From positions 1-44,891 of the forward strand of contig JACCXJ010000218.1 in assembly GCA_013697045.1 (NCBI GenBank): a stretch of DNA of 44,891 nt. Direction: 5' to 3'. This DNA is from Gammaproteobacteria bacterium. GTDB lineage: Bacteria; Pseudomonadota; Gammaproteobacteria; JACCXJ01. Shown here piece by piece: positions 16,326 to 32,759 of this stretch. A program made the translations under genes and the position numbers. The stretch's first letter is position 1, and each line of letters starts with the position of its first letter. The notes under the pieces were generated by a model. It worked only from the letters and a program-made list of their open reading frames with translations, ran no database searches and was not told where the DNA came from.

Positions 16326-17852
16326 ATGTGTGGAATTGCCACAGTTTTTCGAGCAAGACCATACAGCGCCGAGCCGTTCGTGCGAACCATGCTTGGTAGA
16401 CTCCGGCATCGAGGTTCTAGCTACGACGAGATTTGGTCAAGTCCGTCGGTAGCCCTTGGAGCCAACCGCTTGGAGATCGTTGACCCGGCAGGAGGCAGGC
16501 AACCGGTGTCCAACGAATCGGAAACCCTATTCGCAGTTTTTAACGGAGAGATCTATAACCACCGTGAGCTGTCTCGGCTTTTGACAGGCCGCGGCCACCG
16601 CATCCGCTCTAAATGCGACAGCGAAATCCTAGTCCATGCCTTCGAGGAATGGGGATCGGGTATGTGCGACCATCTGCGGGGCATGTTCGCCTTCGCCCTT
16701 TACGACGCCCGGCATGATCGAATTCTACTGGCGCGTGACCCGGCCGGGGTGAAACCGCTCTACGTCGGCTATGGACACGACAACTCGTTTTTTGCAGCGT
16801 CCGAAGCGAAGGCCTTGGTTGGGTTTGCCACCTCCGCCGATCTGCTTGCCCCTGGACACCTCCACGACGGCTCCCAACCCGTTGCTTACCATCCTCCTCA
16901 GGAAACAATGCGATACCATAGCTTTGGCGAGGCAGCCGCTCATTTACGCGAGCTTCTCAATGAGGCTGTCACATTGCGCCTTCCGGAAGATTTGCCTTTT
17001 GCCGTTTTTCTGAGCAGCGGCATTGATTCCTCGCTGATCCTCGCCTTGGCGGCGAGGGCGCGTCCTGATGTGATTGCCATCACGTTCGGGCTTCCAGATT
17101 CGCCTGAGGTCCGGGACGCGAAGCAGTTCTGCCAATGCCTTGGCGTTCGCCACGAAGTGGTCGAGCTACCTTTCCAGGCTCTGGTAGCCCGTTACGAGGA
17201 GGTAATCCGGCACCTCGAAAGCTTTGAACCCAATTTGGTCAGGGCATCCCTCATTACCCACGCGCTTTGTGAGCGAGCGCGGCAGCTCGGCGTGCGCGTC
17301 GCCTTGGCTGGTGAGGGTGCTGACGAACAGTTCGCAGGTTACGAGGACTTCCGGCACCTCCCCGAAGAAGAACTTGATCGCGTCCTGCAAGCCTTCTTCG
17401 ACGACCTTCACCGCACTCAGCTACTGCGCTGGGACAAGATCGCCATGGCCCACATGGTAGAAGTCCGCACTCCCTTTATGGATCGCCGAGTGGTGGATTT
17501 CGCGCGTTCCGTGCCTCCCTCGTTCAAGCTGAGTCGGCCCTCTGGAAAGGCAACACCGCTGGCGAAAGCAATTCTTGCGGAAGCGGCAAAAGACCTTCTT
17601 CCTGAATCGATCAGGCTGCGAGCGAAAATCGCAATGGATGACGGAGTCACAGCAGGCGGTGCGCGCCAATGGAATAGGCTCTTATCCGCCCATTTTGCCT
17701 CCTGCCCGCTTCCACCCCTACCGGAAACTATTTGTGTACAATTTGCTATCACCAATAAGGAGGAGCTTGTTAATCTGTCCTTGATGCTACGTTATCTTCC
17801 ACCGGAATTCATTTCCACCTCTCGGATCACCGTACGCAAGACACCGATATGA
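16326..17852 (+). CDS. asnB-like: Asparagine-synthetase-like class II amidotransferase
   Basis: 508 residues. Of two adjacent ATGs (16323, 16326) the second gives Met-Cys-Gly-Ile, which places the glutaminase Cys right after the initiator as the class requires. Glutaminase residues are in place: NRLEIVD (Arg), FNGEIYNHREL near residue 72 (Asn, Gly, Glu) and CDSEILVHAFEEWG (Asp). The synthetase half has the pyrophosphate loop FLSSGIDSSLI near 230 and GEGADEQFAGY near 330, then MAHMVEVRTPFMDRR. So glutamine hydrolysis and ATP-dependent amide formation are both plausible. It is shorter than many AsnB proteins, and such homologues often modify acids other than aspartate. The stop overlaps the next start (ATGA). 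Confidence 0.88.
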   Translation: MCGIATVFRARPYSAEPFVRTMLGRLRHRGSSYDEIWSSPSVALGANRLEIVDPAGGRQPVSNESETLFAVFNGEIYNHRELSRLLTGRGHRIRSKCDSEILVHAFEEWGSGMCDHLRGMFAFALYDARHDRILLARDPAGVKPLYVGYGHDNSFFAASEAKALVGFATSADLLAPGHLHDGSQPVAYHPPQETMRYHSFGEAAAHLRELLNEAVTLRLPEDLPFAVFLSSGIDSSLILALAARARPDVIAITFGLPDSPEVRDAKQFCQCLGVRHEVVELPFQALVARYEEVIRHLESFEPNLVRASLITHALCERARQLGVRVALAGEGADEQFAGYEDFRHLPEEELDRVLQAFFDDLHRTQLLRWDKIAMAHMVEVRTPFMDRRVVDFARSVPPSFKLSRPSGKATPLAKAILAEAAKDLLPESIRLRAKIAMDDGVTAGGARQWNRLLSAHFASCPLPPLPETICVQFAITNKEELVNLSLMLRYLPPEFISTSRITVRKTPI

Positions 17853-19312
17853 AAACGCCACGCTTCATAACAGTTATCACCGGTCTGTGCCTCGTTCTGT
17901 CAGGCACGAGTCACGCCGCCGAGTCCTTGAATAAAATCAAGGTCGCCCACTGGGGGCACGAAAAGATCCTCATTTATGCACCCCTATACATTGCCATGGA
18001 TGGAGGATTCTTCGAAAAGGAAGGTCTCGACATCGAACTCGTCTATTCCGGCAATGACGATCAGGTCTTCGCCACAGTCCTCTCTGGGGCCGCCTCGTTC
18101 GGCATCGGAGATCCGGCTTTCACCGCCATTTCCCGCGAAAAGGGGGGGGAGGGAAAAGTGGTCGCTGCTTTGGTCGGGCGCGTCGCCAACTGGGCTGTCG
18201 CAAAAGACCCGGCCATCCAGCCGTTCACTGATCCAAAAAAACTAAACGGCTTGCGTGTCACCTCGTTTCCCTCTCCATCAACGACGTTTACCATCCTCTC
18301 TGGCCTGAAGAGGGACCTCAATCTCTCCAAGATGGTCATCAAGCAACTCGCCTTCGGGACCGAACAGGCCGCCCTCGAACGCGGCGAAGCCGATCTCGCC
18401 ATCATGCTGGAGCCTCAAGCATCCGTCGCGGAATCCCAGGGCTTCCGCGTGGTCTGGTCCCTGGCCGAATACTACGGCGACTTCGCTCTGACCGGGGTTA
18501 CCGCCATCGATTCATTCATCAAGAACGAGCGGGACACGGTCCAGCGATTCGTCAACGCTCTACAGAACGCCCTTACCTTCATCGGCAAGAGTCCAGAGGC
18601 GGCCGCTGGCATGCTCGGCAAAAGCTTCCCCACGCTTTCCGCGGCTATCGTTCAGTCCGCGACCAAGCGAATGGTGGAGGATAAAACAATCCCCCGAACC
18701 GCCGTAATCAACAAGAAAGCGTGGCTCAAAACCCTCAACATCCGGAAGACCATGGGAGACCTGAAGTCCATGGAAATCGCAGACGCTTGCTTAGACTCGT
18801 CATTTGCCGAGAAGGCAGTCTTCGATCCCAAACCACTTCATCACGACTCACCTACAGCAGAACCTCCTACAGCAGCGCCTCCTACAGCAGCGCCTCCTAC
18901 AGCAGAACCCGACTTCCCCGATTCTTCTCTGGGTTGGAGCACTCTCGGATTCTGGGCCGACGTGTCCTCCCTCGTAGGCCTTCTATCCGCGGCATTCTCT
19001 TTAGCCATTGTCGCTAAGACGCTTCTTGAGCATCGAAAAGGACATGTCGCTTGGAACAAATTATCGGAGTTTGAGCAGAACTGTGGGCGGATCATCGCAA
19101 ATTGCTTTGCAAACTCCGTAGATAGAGTTGAAAAGGACAAAATTCTCCGCGCACTGACCGACAACCACAGGATTGAACAGTCCGCGGCTAACGACGTGCT
19201 AGCTAAGTATTTAAAGATCGGCCTGATCGAGGAAATTGGGAAGACCGGTACCTGTAAACCACTCGTGACCCCATTCGCCAAACTCGTTCCCCTTTTTCAG
19301 CTCTTTCGTTAA
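17849..19312 (+). CDS. Substrate-binding protein fused to TM helix and winged-helix tail
   Basis: 487 residues with unusual order. Residues 1-24 are a signal peptide (FITVITGLCLVLSGTSHAAE). Residues 26-330 are an NMT1/THI5- or SsuA-like binding domain (HEKILIYAPLYIAMDGGFF, then FGIGDPAFTA near residue 86). Residues 335-354 form a Pro-Thr-Ala linker from four 15-bp repeats. Residues 374-392 are a membrane helix (LVGLLSAAFSLAIVAKTLL). Residues 393-487 are a charged cytoplasmic tail with a winged-helix-like stretch, ILRALTDNHRIEQSAANDVL and KYLKIGLIEEI. Normal binding proteins end after the second part. The layout resembles a one-component transmembrane sensor. It is coupled to the amidotransferase gene by ATGA. 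Confidence 0.8.
   Translation: MKTPRFITVITGLCLVLSGTSHAAESLNKIKVAHWGHEKILIYAPLYIAMDGGFFEKEGLDIELVYSGNDDQVFATVLSGAASFGIGDPAFTAISREKGGEGKVVAALVGRVANWAVAKDPAIQPFTDPKKLNGLRVTSFPSPSTTFTILSGLKRDLNLSKMVIKQLAFGTEQAALERGEADLAIMLEPQASVAESQGFRVVWSLAEYYGDFALTGVTAIDSFIKNERDTVQRFVNALQNALTFIGKSPEAAAGMLGKSFPTLSAAIVQSATKRMVEDKTIPRTAVINKKAWLKTLNIRKTMGDLKSMEIADACLDSSFAEKAVFDPKPLHHDSPTAEPPTAAPPTAAPPTAEPDFPDSSLGWSTLGFWADVSSLVGLLSAAFSLAIVAKTLLEHRKGHVAWNKLSEFEQNCGRIIANCFANSVDRVEKDKILRALTDNHRIEQSAANDVLAKYLKIGLIEEIGKTGTCKPLVTPFAKLVPLFQLFR
18851..18910 (+). repeat. Four tandem 15-bp repeats coding a Pro-rich linker
   Basis: Units cctacagcagaacct or cctacagcagcgcct repeat four times without interruption, encoding PTAEP/PTAAP. 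The repeats keep the frame, so copy-number change by slippage would alter only linker length between the periplasmic domain and the membrane helix. Confidence 0.85.
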
Positions 19313-19348
19313 TGCGCCTCTTCGTTACCAGCAACACGGTCAACTAGA

Positions 19349-20665
19349 ATGAAAAGCACGACTGACGTTGAGATTGTGCCATGCATCGACAGTCCCCTGT
19401 ATGCACCGGTCTATCTCGCTATTATTGGCCTAGCAAAACGGTGCGCCGCACAAGTTCCCGAGCGTTCTTCAGCGCTACCGCTATCTATAGGTTCCCAGTC
19501 CTTCAATCTCCAGTATGGACCGTCAGCTGGAGGCGATGTGCAGGTATTGACTCACTTAGATTCGGACGAGAAGTCAACGCTGCGCATCGGAATCTGTGAT
19601 CCGATAACCGTTATAGAACGAAACTACGAAGAAACTCGCTCGCTCAGACGCTTAACATGCATCCCGAAGTACCAGATCATGGGTGTTTTTATAAACAAGA
19701 TCGCCCTATCGCTGGTTACAAAGAAGCGACGCCTCCCCCAAGCTAGAGACAAGAGTGGGAAACCCCGAACGGGGTTGGCACTGGAGGAGTATGAGAGACT
19801 TATGGCGGTGCACCAGATAATCAACCAACTAAAAGACGACAGCCTGAATTTTCCTGGAGTTTTTAACCGTTGCGATCCTCACAGCCGAGTGAAATATTCT
19901 TTTTGGTCGAAGGGAAGGACTACTCAGTATTTGGTTAAGCATTTCCTGGAAATCCAAACTCAGGAGAGAACAGAGGAGGGGGGAGGCGAACGTAGGCAGG
20001 AGCCGAGTTTTATTCATCCTGACCAAGTTCTTAACGAGCTTTTAACAAGCCATAAAGATGTGGCGATAACACACGATCCGTGGACGATAACGTCGACGGC
20101 TGTTGCGAATCAATTTCAATTTCTGTGCCGTGAATGTTTTCCCTCGATTGAATTTCCATTCTCCTGCATAGTTATTCCGAAAGCGGGTAGGTCGCCGGAA
20201 TACGATACGCTTTTGCGACATTTCATGGCCGCGCTGCTTGAAGGTCTAATCGTTGTCACGAGGCATTCCGGCTATGCGGTGAAACTTCTTACGGATTGGG
20301 CGCCTTTCTTCAGGAACTATGGGCTGGCACATCCGGACAAGGTTGGATCTATTATATCTGGCGCAATCAACCACTTACTCAAGATCGGGTGTTTTGCGGG
20401 TAATCTCATCCCTCAAAGCACCGCGTGGGAATATGCGCTAGCCATGGATCCTGACGGGTGGCAAGCCAGGGTGGCAGAAATGAAAGAGATTACCGGTGCG
20501 GAAACCGCTTGGACAGACATTGCGTGGGAGATAGTTCACAAATCGCTTGATTGGCAGTTTGTTGAGGAGCTACCGACCGATGATGACTATCTAGCTGGAG
20601 TTCGGCGGTACTTCCTAAGGGCATTCAAGGGTCCTGAACCTAATGCAATTGCCGCCAACCGTTGA
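19349..20665 (+). CDS. Substrate-binding-like protein without signal peptide
   Basis: 438 residues. The start VEIVPCIDSPLYAPVYLAII matches the first strand and helix of NMT1/SsuA-type binding proteins. RIGICDPITVI near residue 80 aligns with GIGDPAFTA of the upstream gene. There is no N-terminal hydrophobic or lipoprotein signal, so the product should stay in the cytoplasm. A charged insert (residues about 130-225, with ERTEEGGGERRQE) and a long helical end are not seen in usual binding proteins. Codon use is AT-richer than anything else in the window. It lies 36 bases after the fused sensor gene and overlaps the ATPase gene. Exact family is not recognised. Confidence 0.65.
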   Translation: MKSTTDVEIVPCIDSPLYAPVYLAIIGLAKRCAAQVPERSSALPLSIGSQSFNLQYGPSAGGDVQVLTHLDSDEKSTLRIGICDPITVIERNYEETRSLRRLTCIPKYQIMGVFINKIALSLVTKKRRLPQARDKSGKPRTGLALEEYERLMAVHQIINQLKDDSLNFPGVFNRCDPHSRVKYSFWSKGRTTQYLVKHFLEIQTQERTEEGGGERRQEPSFIHPDQVLNELLTSHKDVAITHDPWTITSTAVANQFQFLCRECFPSIEFPFSCIVIPKAGRSPEYDTLLRHFMAALLEGLIVVTRHSGYAVKLLTDWAPFFRNYGLAHPDKVGSIISGAINHLLKIGCFAGNLIPQSTAWEYALAMDPDGWQARVAEMKEITGAETAWTDIAWEIVHKSLDWQFVEELPTDDDYLAGVRRYFLRAFKGPEPNAIAANR

Positions 20666-21425
20666 GGAACAACCGCTCATTTCTCTGGAGGGAGTACAGG
20701 TTGTCTACGGAGCTAACCACTTGTTTACCCCCGTTCATTCGAGGATTGTTGCCGGCGAGCTCTTATCAATTGTCGGCCCGAGCGGCTGCGGAAAAACCAC
20801 CTTTCTTCTTGTACTAGCTGGTCTACTGCGGCCAGCGGTAGGCAACCGCGTATTAGAAAACAAACTAGTAGACAGTAGAATTATTTATGTGCCGCAACAG
20901 GACGCGTTACTTCCTTGGCGTTCGCTACGGGCGAATCTGGGCTTGGGGAGCGAACTGCAACATTTAGGCCTAGCTTCGGCGGCTCGCGTCGAGAAATGGG
21001 CAAGGATTTTTAATGTGACTAGTTTTCTAGAAAAGCGAGTGCATGAGTTATCGGGCGGCATGCGAAAGCGCATCTGCCTCGCTCGCGCCTTTTGCGCGGA
21101 TCCTTCCGTGGTGTTGTTAGATGAACCCTTTAATAATCTAGACTTTGTTGATCGCCGTCGTGTGGAGACGTTTCTCCGCACGTGGATAGCTGAGGACCGA
21201 CGGGCCGCGGTATGCGTTACGCACGACATTGAGCAAGCGGTAGCGATGGGTGACCAAGTCGGGTACTTCAGCAAACCGCCCGACGATCCGAGGAACGACC
21301 TCATGCGGTTCGATGTGATGCCGATTCCTGAGTCGTTGCGAAAACATCCCCCTTCCCAGCGCTGGGCACATCCCGAGTTTCACGGTGTCGTCGAAAAGAT
21401 AGAGCGAATGTTTGATCACGGCTAG
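20643..21425 (+). CDS. ABC transporter ATPase, SsuB/TauB type
   Basis: 260 residues with all nucleotide-binding motifs: Walker A GPSGCGKTTF near residue 44, Q-loop VPQQDALLPWRSLRANL, signature LSGGMRKRICLARAF, Walker B VVLLDEPFNNLD and H-loop VCVTHDIEQAV. It belongs to the nitrate/sulfonate/taurine importer class, like the permease that follows. The start ATG lies inside the preceding gene (23-base overlap), indicating coupling. The C-terminal tail is about usual length. Confidence 0.92.
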   Translation: MQLPPTVEEQPLISLEGVQVVYGANHLFTPVHSRIVAGELLSIVGPSGCGKTTFLLVLAGLLRPAVGNRVLENKLVDSRIIYVPQQDALLPWRSLRANLGLGSELQHLGLASAARVEKWARIFNVTSFLEKRVHELSGGMRKRICLARAFCADPSVVLLDEPFNNLDFVDRRRVETFLRTWIAEDRRAAVCVTHDIEQAVAMGDQVGYFSKPPDDPRNDLMRFDVMPIPESLRKHPPSQRWAHPEFHGVVEKIERMFDHG

Positions 21426-22188
21426 TCCACGCTCCAGTATGCTTGTCCGCGTCGGTCTACGGTTCTTGCCCCTGCTCGTCTTCCTCGCAGGCTGGCACCT
21501 CATCTGCGCTGGCAATCAGCGTCGGACGTTTCTTTTCTCAACGCCGGGGCGGGTCGCTCAACAGTTTTGGGAGGATCTGACCTCGGGTGTTCTCGCCGGC
21601 CATGCCGGGATCACGGCTTCTGAGGCTTTGGTAGGCTTCATCTTGGCTACTTTAGCCGGTACCATTATCGGTCTGCTTCTGGCATCGTGGTCCAGGCTTT
21701 CAGACATAGTGGCGCCTTATCTTGGTATGCTGGGTGCCGTGCCTGTTTATGCTCTCGCACCGATGACCATCATCTGGTTCGGAATCGGGTTCTGGCAGAA
21801 GGCCGGCATTGCCTTCCTTTCGACTGTGTTTGTGGCTACGAATCAGGCGTTCCAAGGGGCCAGCCATCCTCCGGATGACCAGATGTTGATTTTCCGGGCC
21901 TTCCGGGCGAGACCTTTGCAGGTGCTCTGGAAACTGCGTTTTCCTGTCGCCTTGGCATGGGTAGCGTCCGGATGCCGCCTGAATGTCGGCTTCGCCTTCC
22001 TGGGCGCTTTTCTGGGCGAGATCATCTCATCGAATGTCGGGCTTGGCCACTACATCATGAAAGCGAGCAGCCTCTACGACGTGCCTCGGGTGCTTAGTGG
22101 GGTTCTCGCGCTGCTCATGGTTGCATTTGCCATAGATAAGGCGGTGAGTGCGCTATTTGTCGCACGCGCCCGTTCGATGGTTCGCTGA
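21412..22188 (+). CDS. ABC transporter permease, SsuC/TauC type
   Basis: Up to 258 residues. The frame begins at TTG 21412, overlapping the ATPase; an ATG at 21439 is the alternative start. Five to six membrane segments are visible ([55 protein letters not shown], and others). The EAA loop region is [20 protein letters not shown] and the last helices are [19 protein letters not shown] and [15 protein letters not shown]. Together with the ATPase it would make a homodimeric importer. It ends 15 bases before the hsdM remnant. Confidence 0.9.
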   Translation: MITASPRSSMLVRVGLRFLPLLVFLAGWHLICAGNQRRTFLFSTPGRVAQQFWEDLTSGVLAGHAGITASEALVGFILATLAGTIIGLLLASWSRLSDIVAPYLGMLGAVPVYALAPMTIIWFGIGFWQKAGIAFLSTVFVATNQAFQGASHPPDDQMLIFRAFRARPLQVLWKLRFPVALAWVASGCRLNVGFAFLGAFLGEIISSNVGLGHYIMKASSLYDVPRVLSGVLALLMVAFAIDKAVSALFVARARSMVR

Positions 22189-22202
22189 TCAGTTCTAGCT
22201 AC

Positions 22203-22676
22203 GTGCCTACTGGCCCTGCTCTTTCACACGACCCGCAGGTCGCGAGCGCCGAGGGCGAAAAGGGTGGCGAGTTCTACACGCCACGCTGCGTGGTTAAGCT
22301 GCTGGTCGAGATGCTAGAACCCTACCGCAGCCGGGTGTACGACCCCTGCTGCAGCTCCTCGGGCATGTTCGTGCAATCGATCGAGTTCATCCGTCACCAC
22401 GCCAACGGCAACCGCAACGGTGGCAAGGCGACGGGCGACATCTCGTTCTACGGCCAGGAGTCGAACTATACCACTTGGCGGCTCGCGAGGATGAACCTCG
22501 CCATTCGCGGCATCGACGGCCAGATCGCCCACGGCGACCGCCATCCCGACCTCAAGGCCGACTTCATGCTCCCCAATCCGCCCTTCAACGTCAGCGACTG
22601 GGGCGGCGAGCGCCTGCGCGACGACAAGCGCTGGCGTACGGCATGCCGCCCGCGGGCGACGCCAACTTCGCGTTGA
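22203..22676 (+). pseudogene. hsdM: Type I restriction methylase (HsdM) fragment
   Basis: The central part of HsdM remains: [20 protein letters not shown], the SAM motif region [14 protein letters not shown] and [14 protein letters not shown]. The N-terminal domain is missing. At about 22640 the frame shifts; [11 protein letters not shown] continues in another frame for a few codons and is lost at the helicase start. Where active enzymes have Cys-Gly-Ser-Gly-Gly, this has Cys-Ser-Ser-Ser-Gly. It is a relic of an older type I system whose hsdR tail appears at 32.5 kb. Confidence 0.8.
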
Positions 22677-22683
22677 GTACGGC

Positions 22684-26258
<3,575 letters not shown>

Positions 26259-26262
<4 letters not shown>

Positions 26263-29060
26263 AGAAGCTCATCGAAGTCGCCTTGCCGCTTCCCGAGATC
26301 AACGACGCATCGGCCTACGATAAGATGCCGGGGATCGGGCCGCACCCGAAGGGCATTCACCACTGGTGGGCGCGGCTCCCGCTGCCAACAGCGCGGGCAA
26401 TGCTATTCGCGTCAGTGGTTGACGATCCGAGCGCGCACCCAGAGAAATGGCCGACAGAAGAAAGCCAGGACACCGAGCGCGACAGACTGTTCGACATCAT
26501 GCGGCGGATGATGGGGAAGAAGCTGCACGAGCAGCCGCAGGTCTATGCCGAGGCGCACGCCGAGATGCTCAAGGATACCGGTGGAGAGCTACCGGTCGTC
26601 TTCGACCCGTTCGCTGGTGGGGGCTCAATCCCGCTTGAGGCCAACCGCCTGGGCTTCGAGGCCCATGCGGGCGACCTAAACCCGGTGGCGGTGCTTCTCA
26701 ACAAGTGCAACCTGGAGATCGCACCTCGTTGGGCTGGCCGTGCGCCCGTGAATCCCGCGGATCGCAAGCAGATCGGCGGCACCGAAGCCTGGCGCGGCAC
26801 GCACGGGCTTGGGTCCGACGTGCGCTACTACGGTCGCCTCGTCCATGACCGCGCGCGGCATGAGCTGGGGCACCTCTACCCGGAGGCGCGCCTGCCGAAG
26901 GAGTACGGCGGGGGGCAGACGAACGTGATGGCCTGGATCTGGGCACGTACAGTCGTGAGTCCGGACCCAGCGGCGCGCAGGGCGCACGTACCACTCATCA
27001 GCACTTTCTGGCTTTCCAGCAAGAAGGGAAGCGAGGCGTGGCTCGAGCCGGTGGTGGAAAAAGCGAAGGGCTCCTGGCGCTTCGAGGTTCGCACGGGGAC
27101 ACCGAAGGACCGGTTAGCGGTCAAGATAGGGACGAAGACGGGGCGCGCCCAGTTCCGCTGCCTTCTGACCGGCACGCCGATTCCGGACGATCACATTAAG
27201 GCCGAGGGAATCGCGGGCAAACTCGGAATGGTTTTGCTTGGGATCGTGGCGGAGGGGAAGCGAGGACGTCTCTACCTATCTGCAGATGTGGAACACGAAC
27301 GCGCTGCTGATGTAGATCCGCCGAGTGTTGAGTCCGGGGAAATGCCCGACAACGCTCGTTGGTTCTCTCCGCCGCTTGTCGGCTTTAAGACTTACACGTC
27401 TCTTTTCACTGCCCGCCAGCTCACCGCAGTGGCGACGTTGAGCAACCTCGTCAAGGCGGTCAGCGCGGACGTACGTCGGGAGGCACAGGTCGCGGGTTTG
27501 CCAGCCGAAGAGTCAGACGCCTACGCGCGCGCGGTCACGACATTCCTCGCGCTGGCCGTGAACCGTTGCGCGGATTTCAACAATGCGATTTGCCGATGGA
27601 GTCCCAGCAACCAGAAGGTGATGAACCTGTTTGGTCGCCAGGCCATTCCAATGGTGTGGGACTTCGCTGAAGCGAACATTCTCGCCGACTCTGTCGGCGG
27701 CTGGAGCACGTGCAGCGGACACGTGGCAGATTGCATTGAGGTCATTGCGGTTGGGAACAATCTGGCCTGCGAGGCACGCCAGATCGATGCCGCCGCGGGT
27801 GCCGATGGGCTGAATAGCCTCCTCGTCAGCACCGACCCGCCTTACTACGACAACATTGGCTACGCTGTACTCTCGGACTTCTTCTACGTCTGGCTTCGGC
27901 GCACGATCGGCGGCCTCTACCCGGACCTCTTCAGCACGGTGCTTGTGCCGAAAATGCCCGAACTCATTGCGTCGCCCGAGCGCTTCGGCGGTGACAAGCA
28001 TAAAGCGAAGGAACACTTCGAGTCCGGCTTCCGCCGTGCGTTCACCAGGCTACGCCAAGAGATGGACCCGCGGTTTCCACTAACGGTCTACTACGCCTTC
28101 AAACAGGCCGACGAGGAGAGCGGGGATGTAGACGAGGGCACAGAGGGCGCTCCGGGCGTGGACCTCACCACGGGATGGGAGACGCTCCTTGAGGCGCTAA
28201 TCGCGAGCGGTTTCCAGATCACGGCTACCTGGCCTGTGCGTGCATCACAGAAGTGGCGCATGGTGTCGATGGGCACCAATGCTCTTGCTTCCTACATCGT
28301 GCTCGCCTGTCGCTGTCGCGCTGACGACGCTCCGCAGACCGACCGTCGCACCTTCGTCGCCGAGCTGAAACGCGAGCTGCCAGTCGCGCTTCGGCATCTC
28401 CAGCAAGGGAACATCGCACCGGTTGACTTTGCCCAAGCGGCCATCGGACCGGGAATGGCGATTTACTCGCGCTACCGGCATATCCTGGAGAGCAACGGCA
28501 GGGCGATGAGCGTGCGCCCGGCTCTGCATCTCATCAATCAGACCCTGACCGAGGTGCTCTCAGAGCAGGAAGACGAGTTCGATGCCAATACACGCTGGGC
28601 AATCGCCTGGTTCGAGCAGCACGGTTTCGATGAGGGAGAGTACGGCGACGCGGAGTTGCTTAGCAAGGCGAAGGTGACCTCGGTCGGCGGTCTCGAGCAG
28701 GCGGGCCTCATCCACTCCAGGCGCAGCAGGGTGCGGCTGCTGCGGCCCGACGAGCTTCCGCGGGATTGGGATCCTGGTACCGACAAGCGCCTCACGATTT
28801 GGGAGATGACCCATCATCTTGTGAGGCTCTACTTCCAGGAGCAGGCCGGCGACGCAATCACTTCCGTCCTGCTGCGCCGGATCGGGTCGCGTGGCGAGGT
28901 CGCCCGCGACCTTGCCTACCGGCTCTTCGATGTCTGCGAGAGGAAGAAACGATCTCAGGAAGCGCAGGCCTACAACGCCCTCGTCCTCGGGTGGCCGGAG
29001 ATCGCGCGGCTGGCGCGATCGGCGAGGTCCGAGCAGGCGAGATTGTTCGAGGAAAGGTAA
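26259..29060 (+). CDS. DUF1156 adenine-specific DNA methylase
   Basis: 933 residues. The start KKLIEVALPLPEIN with HPKGIHHWWARLPL is the DUF1156 N-terminus. The SAM motif VVFDPFAGGGSIPLEA is near residue 117, and catalytic STDPPYYDNIGYAVLSDFFY is near 525, so both parts of an N6-adenine methyltransferase are intact. The order (binding motif, long insert, catalytic motif) fits the family. It is coupled to the helicase by ATGA and followed by the DUF499 gene after 3 bases. By analogy with other methylase-containing defence modules it should mark self DNA; the recognised site is unknown. Confidence 0.9.
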
Positions 29061-29063
29061 CCG

Positions 29064-32411
<3,348 letters not shown>

Positions 32412-32468
32412 TCAACTGCGGTAACGGCGGGCCACCCGGCCGTACGACTTTATGGGTGCCTGCGCGCC

Positions 32469-32759
32469 GTGCGCGAGTCGCAGGCGTTCGCGCTTGCGGT
32501 GCCGCATCCCGAGGCGCTGCGCATCCGGGACAACGTGGCGTTTCCAGGCCGTCGCGCAATCGCGCGCGAGCTGGTCGAGACGGTCCACAACAATGTCACG
32601 ATCGACTGGACCCTGCGCGAAAACGTGCGTGCGCAGCTTCGCGTCCTGGTGAAGCGCATCCTCCGCAAGCACGGCTACCCGCCGGACAAGCAGGAGACGG
32701 CGACGCAGACGGTGTTGGAGCAGGCGGAAGTGCTCTCCGCAGAATGGGCAGCGGCATGA
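32469..32759 (+). pseudogene. hsdR: Type I restriction HsdR tail with internal deletion
   Basis: 96 residues from GTG 32469. The start [18 protein letters not shown] belongs to the middle of HsdR. It then jumps to [20 protein letters not shown] and [18 protein letters not shown], the very C-terminal DUF3387 helical domain. Some 200 residues between them are missing, in frame. No motor or nuclease domain is left. With the hsdM fragment at 22.2 kb it brackets the helicase/DUF1156/DUF499 block in the same direction. Confidence 0.8.

Noticed and set aside
22203-22676. Active type I methyltransferase
   Set aside because: The N-terminal domain is missing, the SAM motif is altered and the 3' end is frameshifted, so it is a relic.
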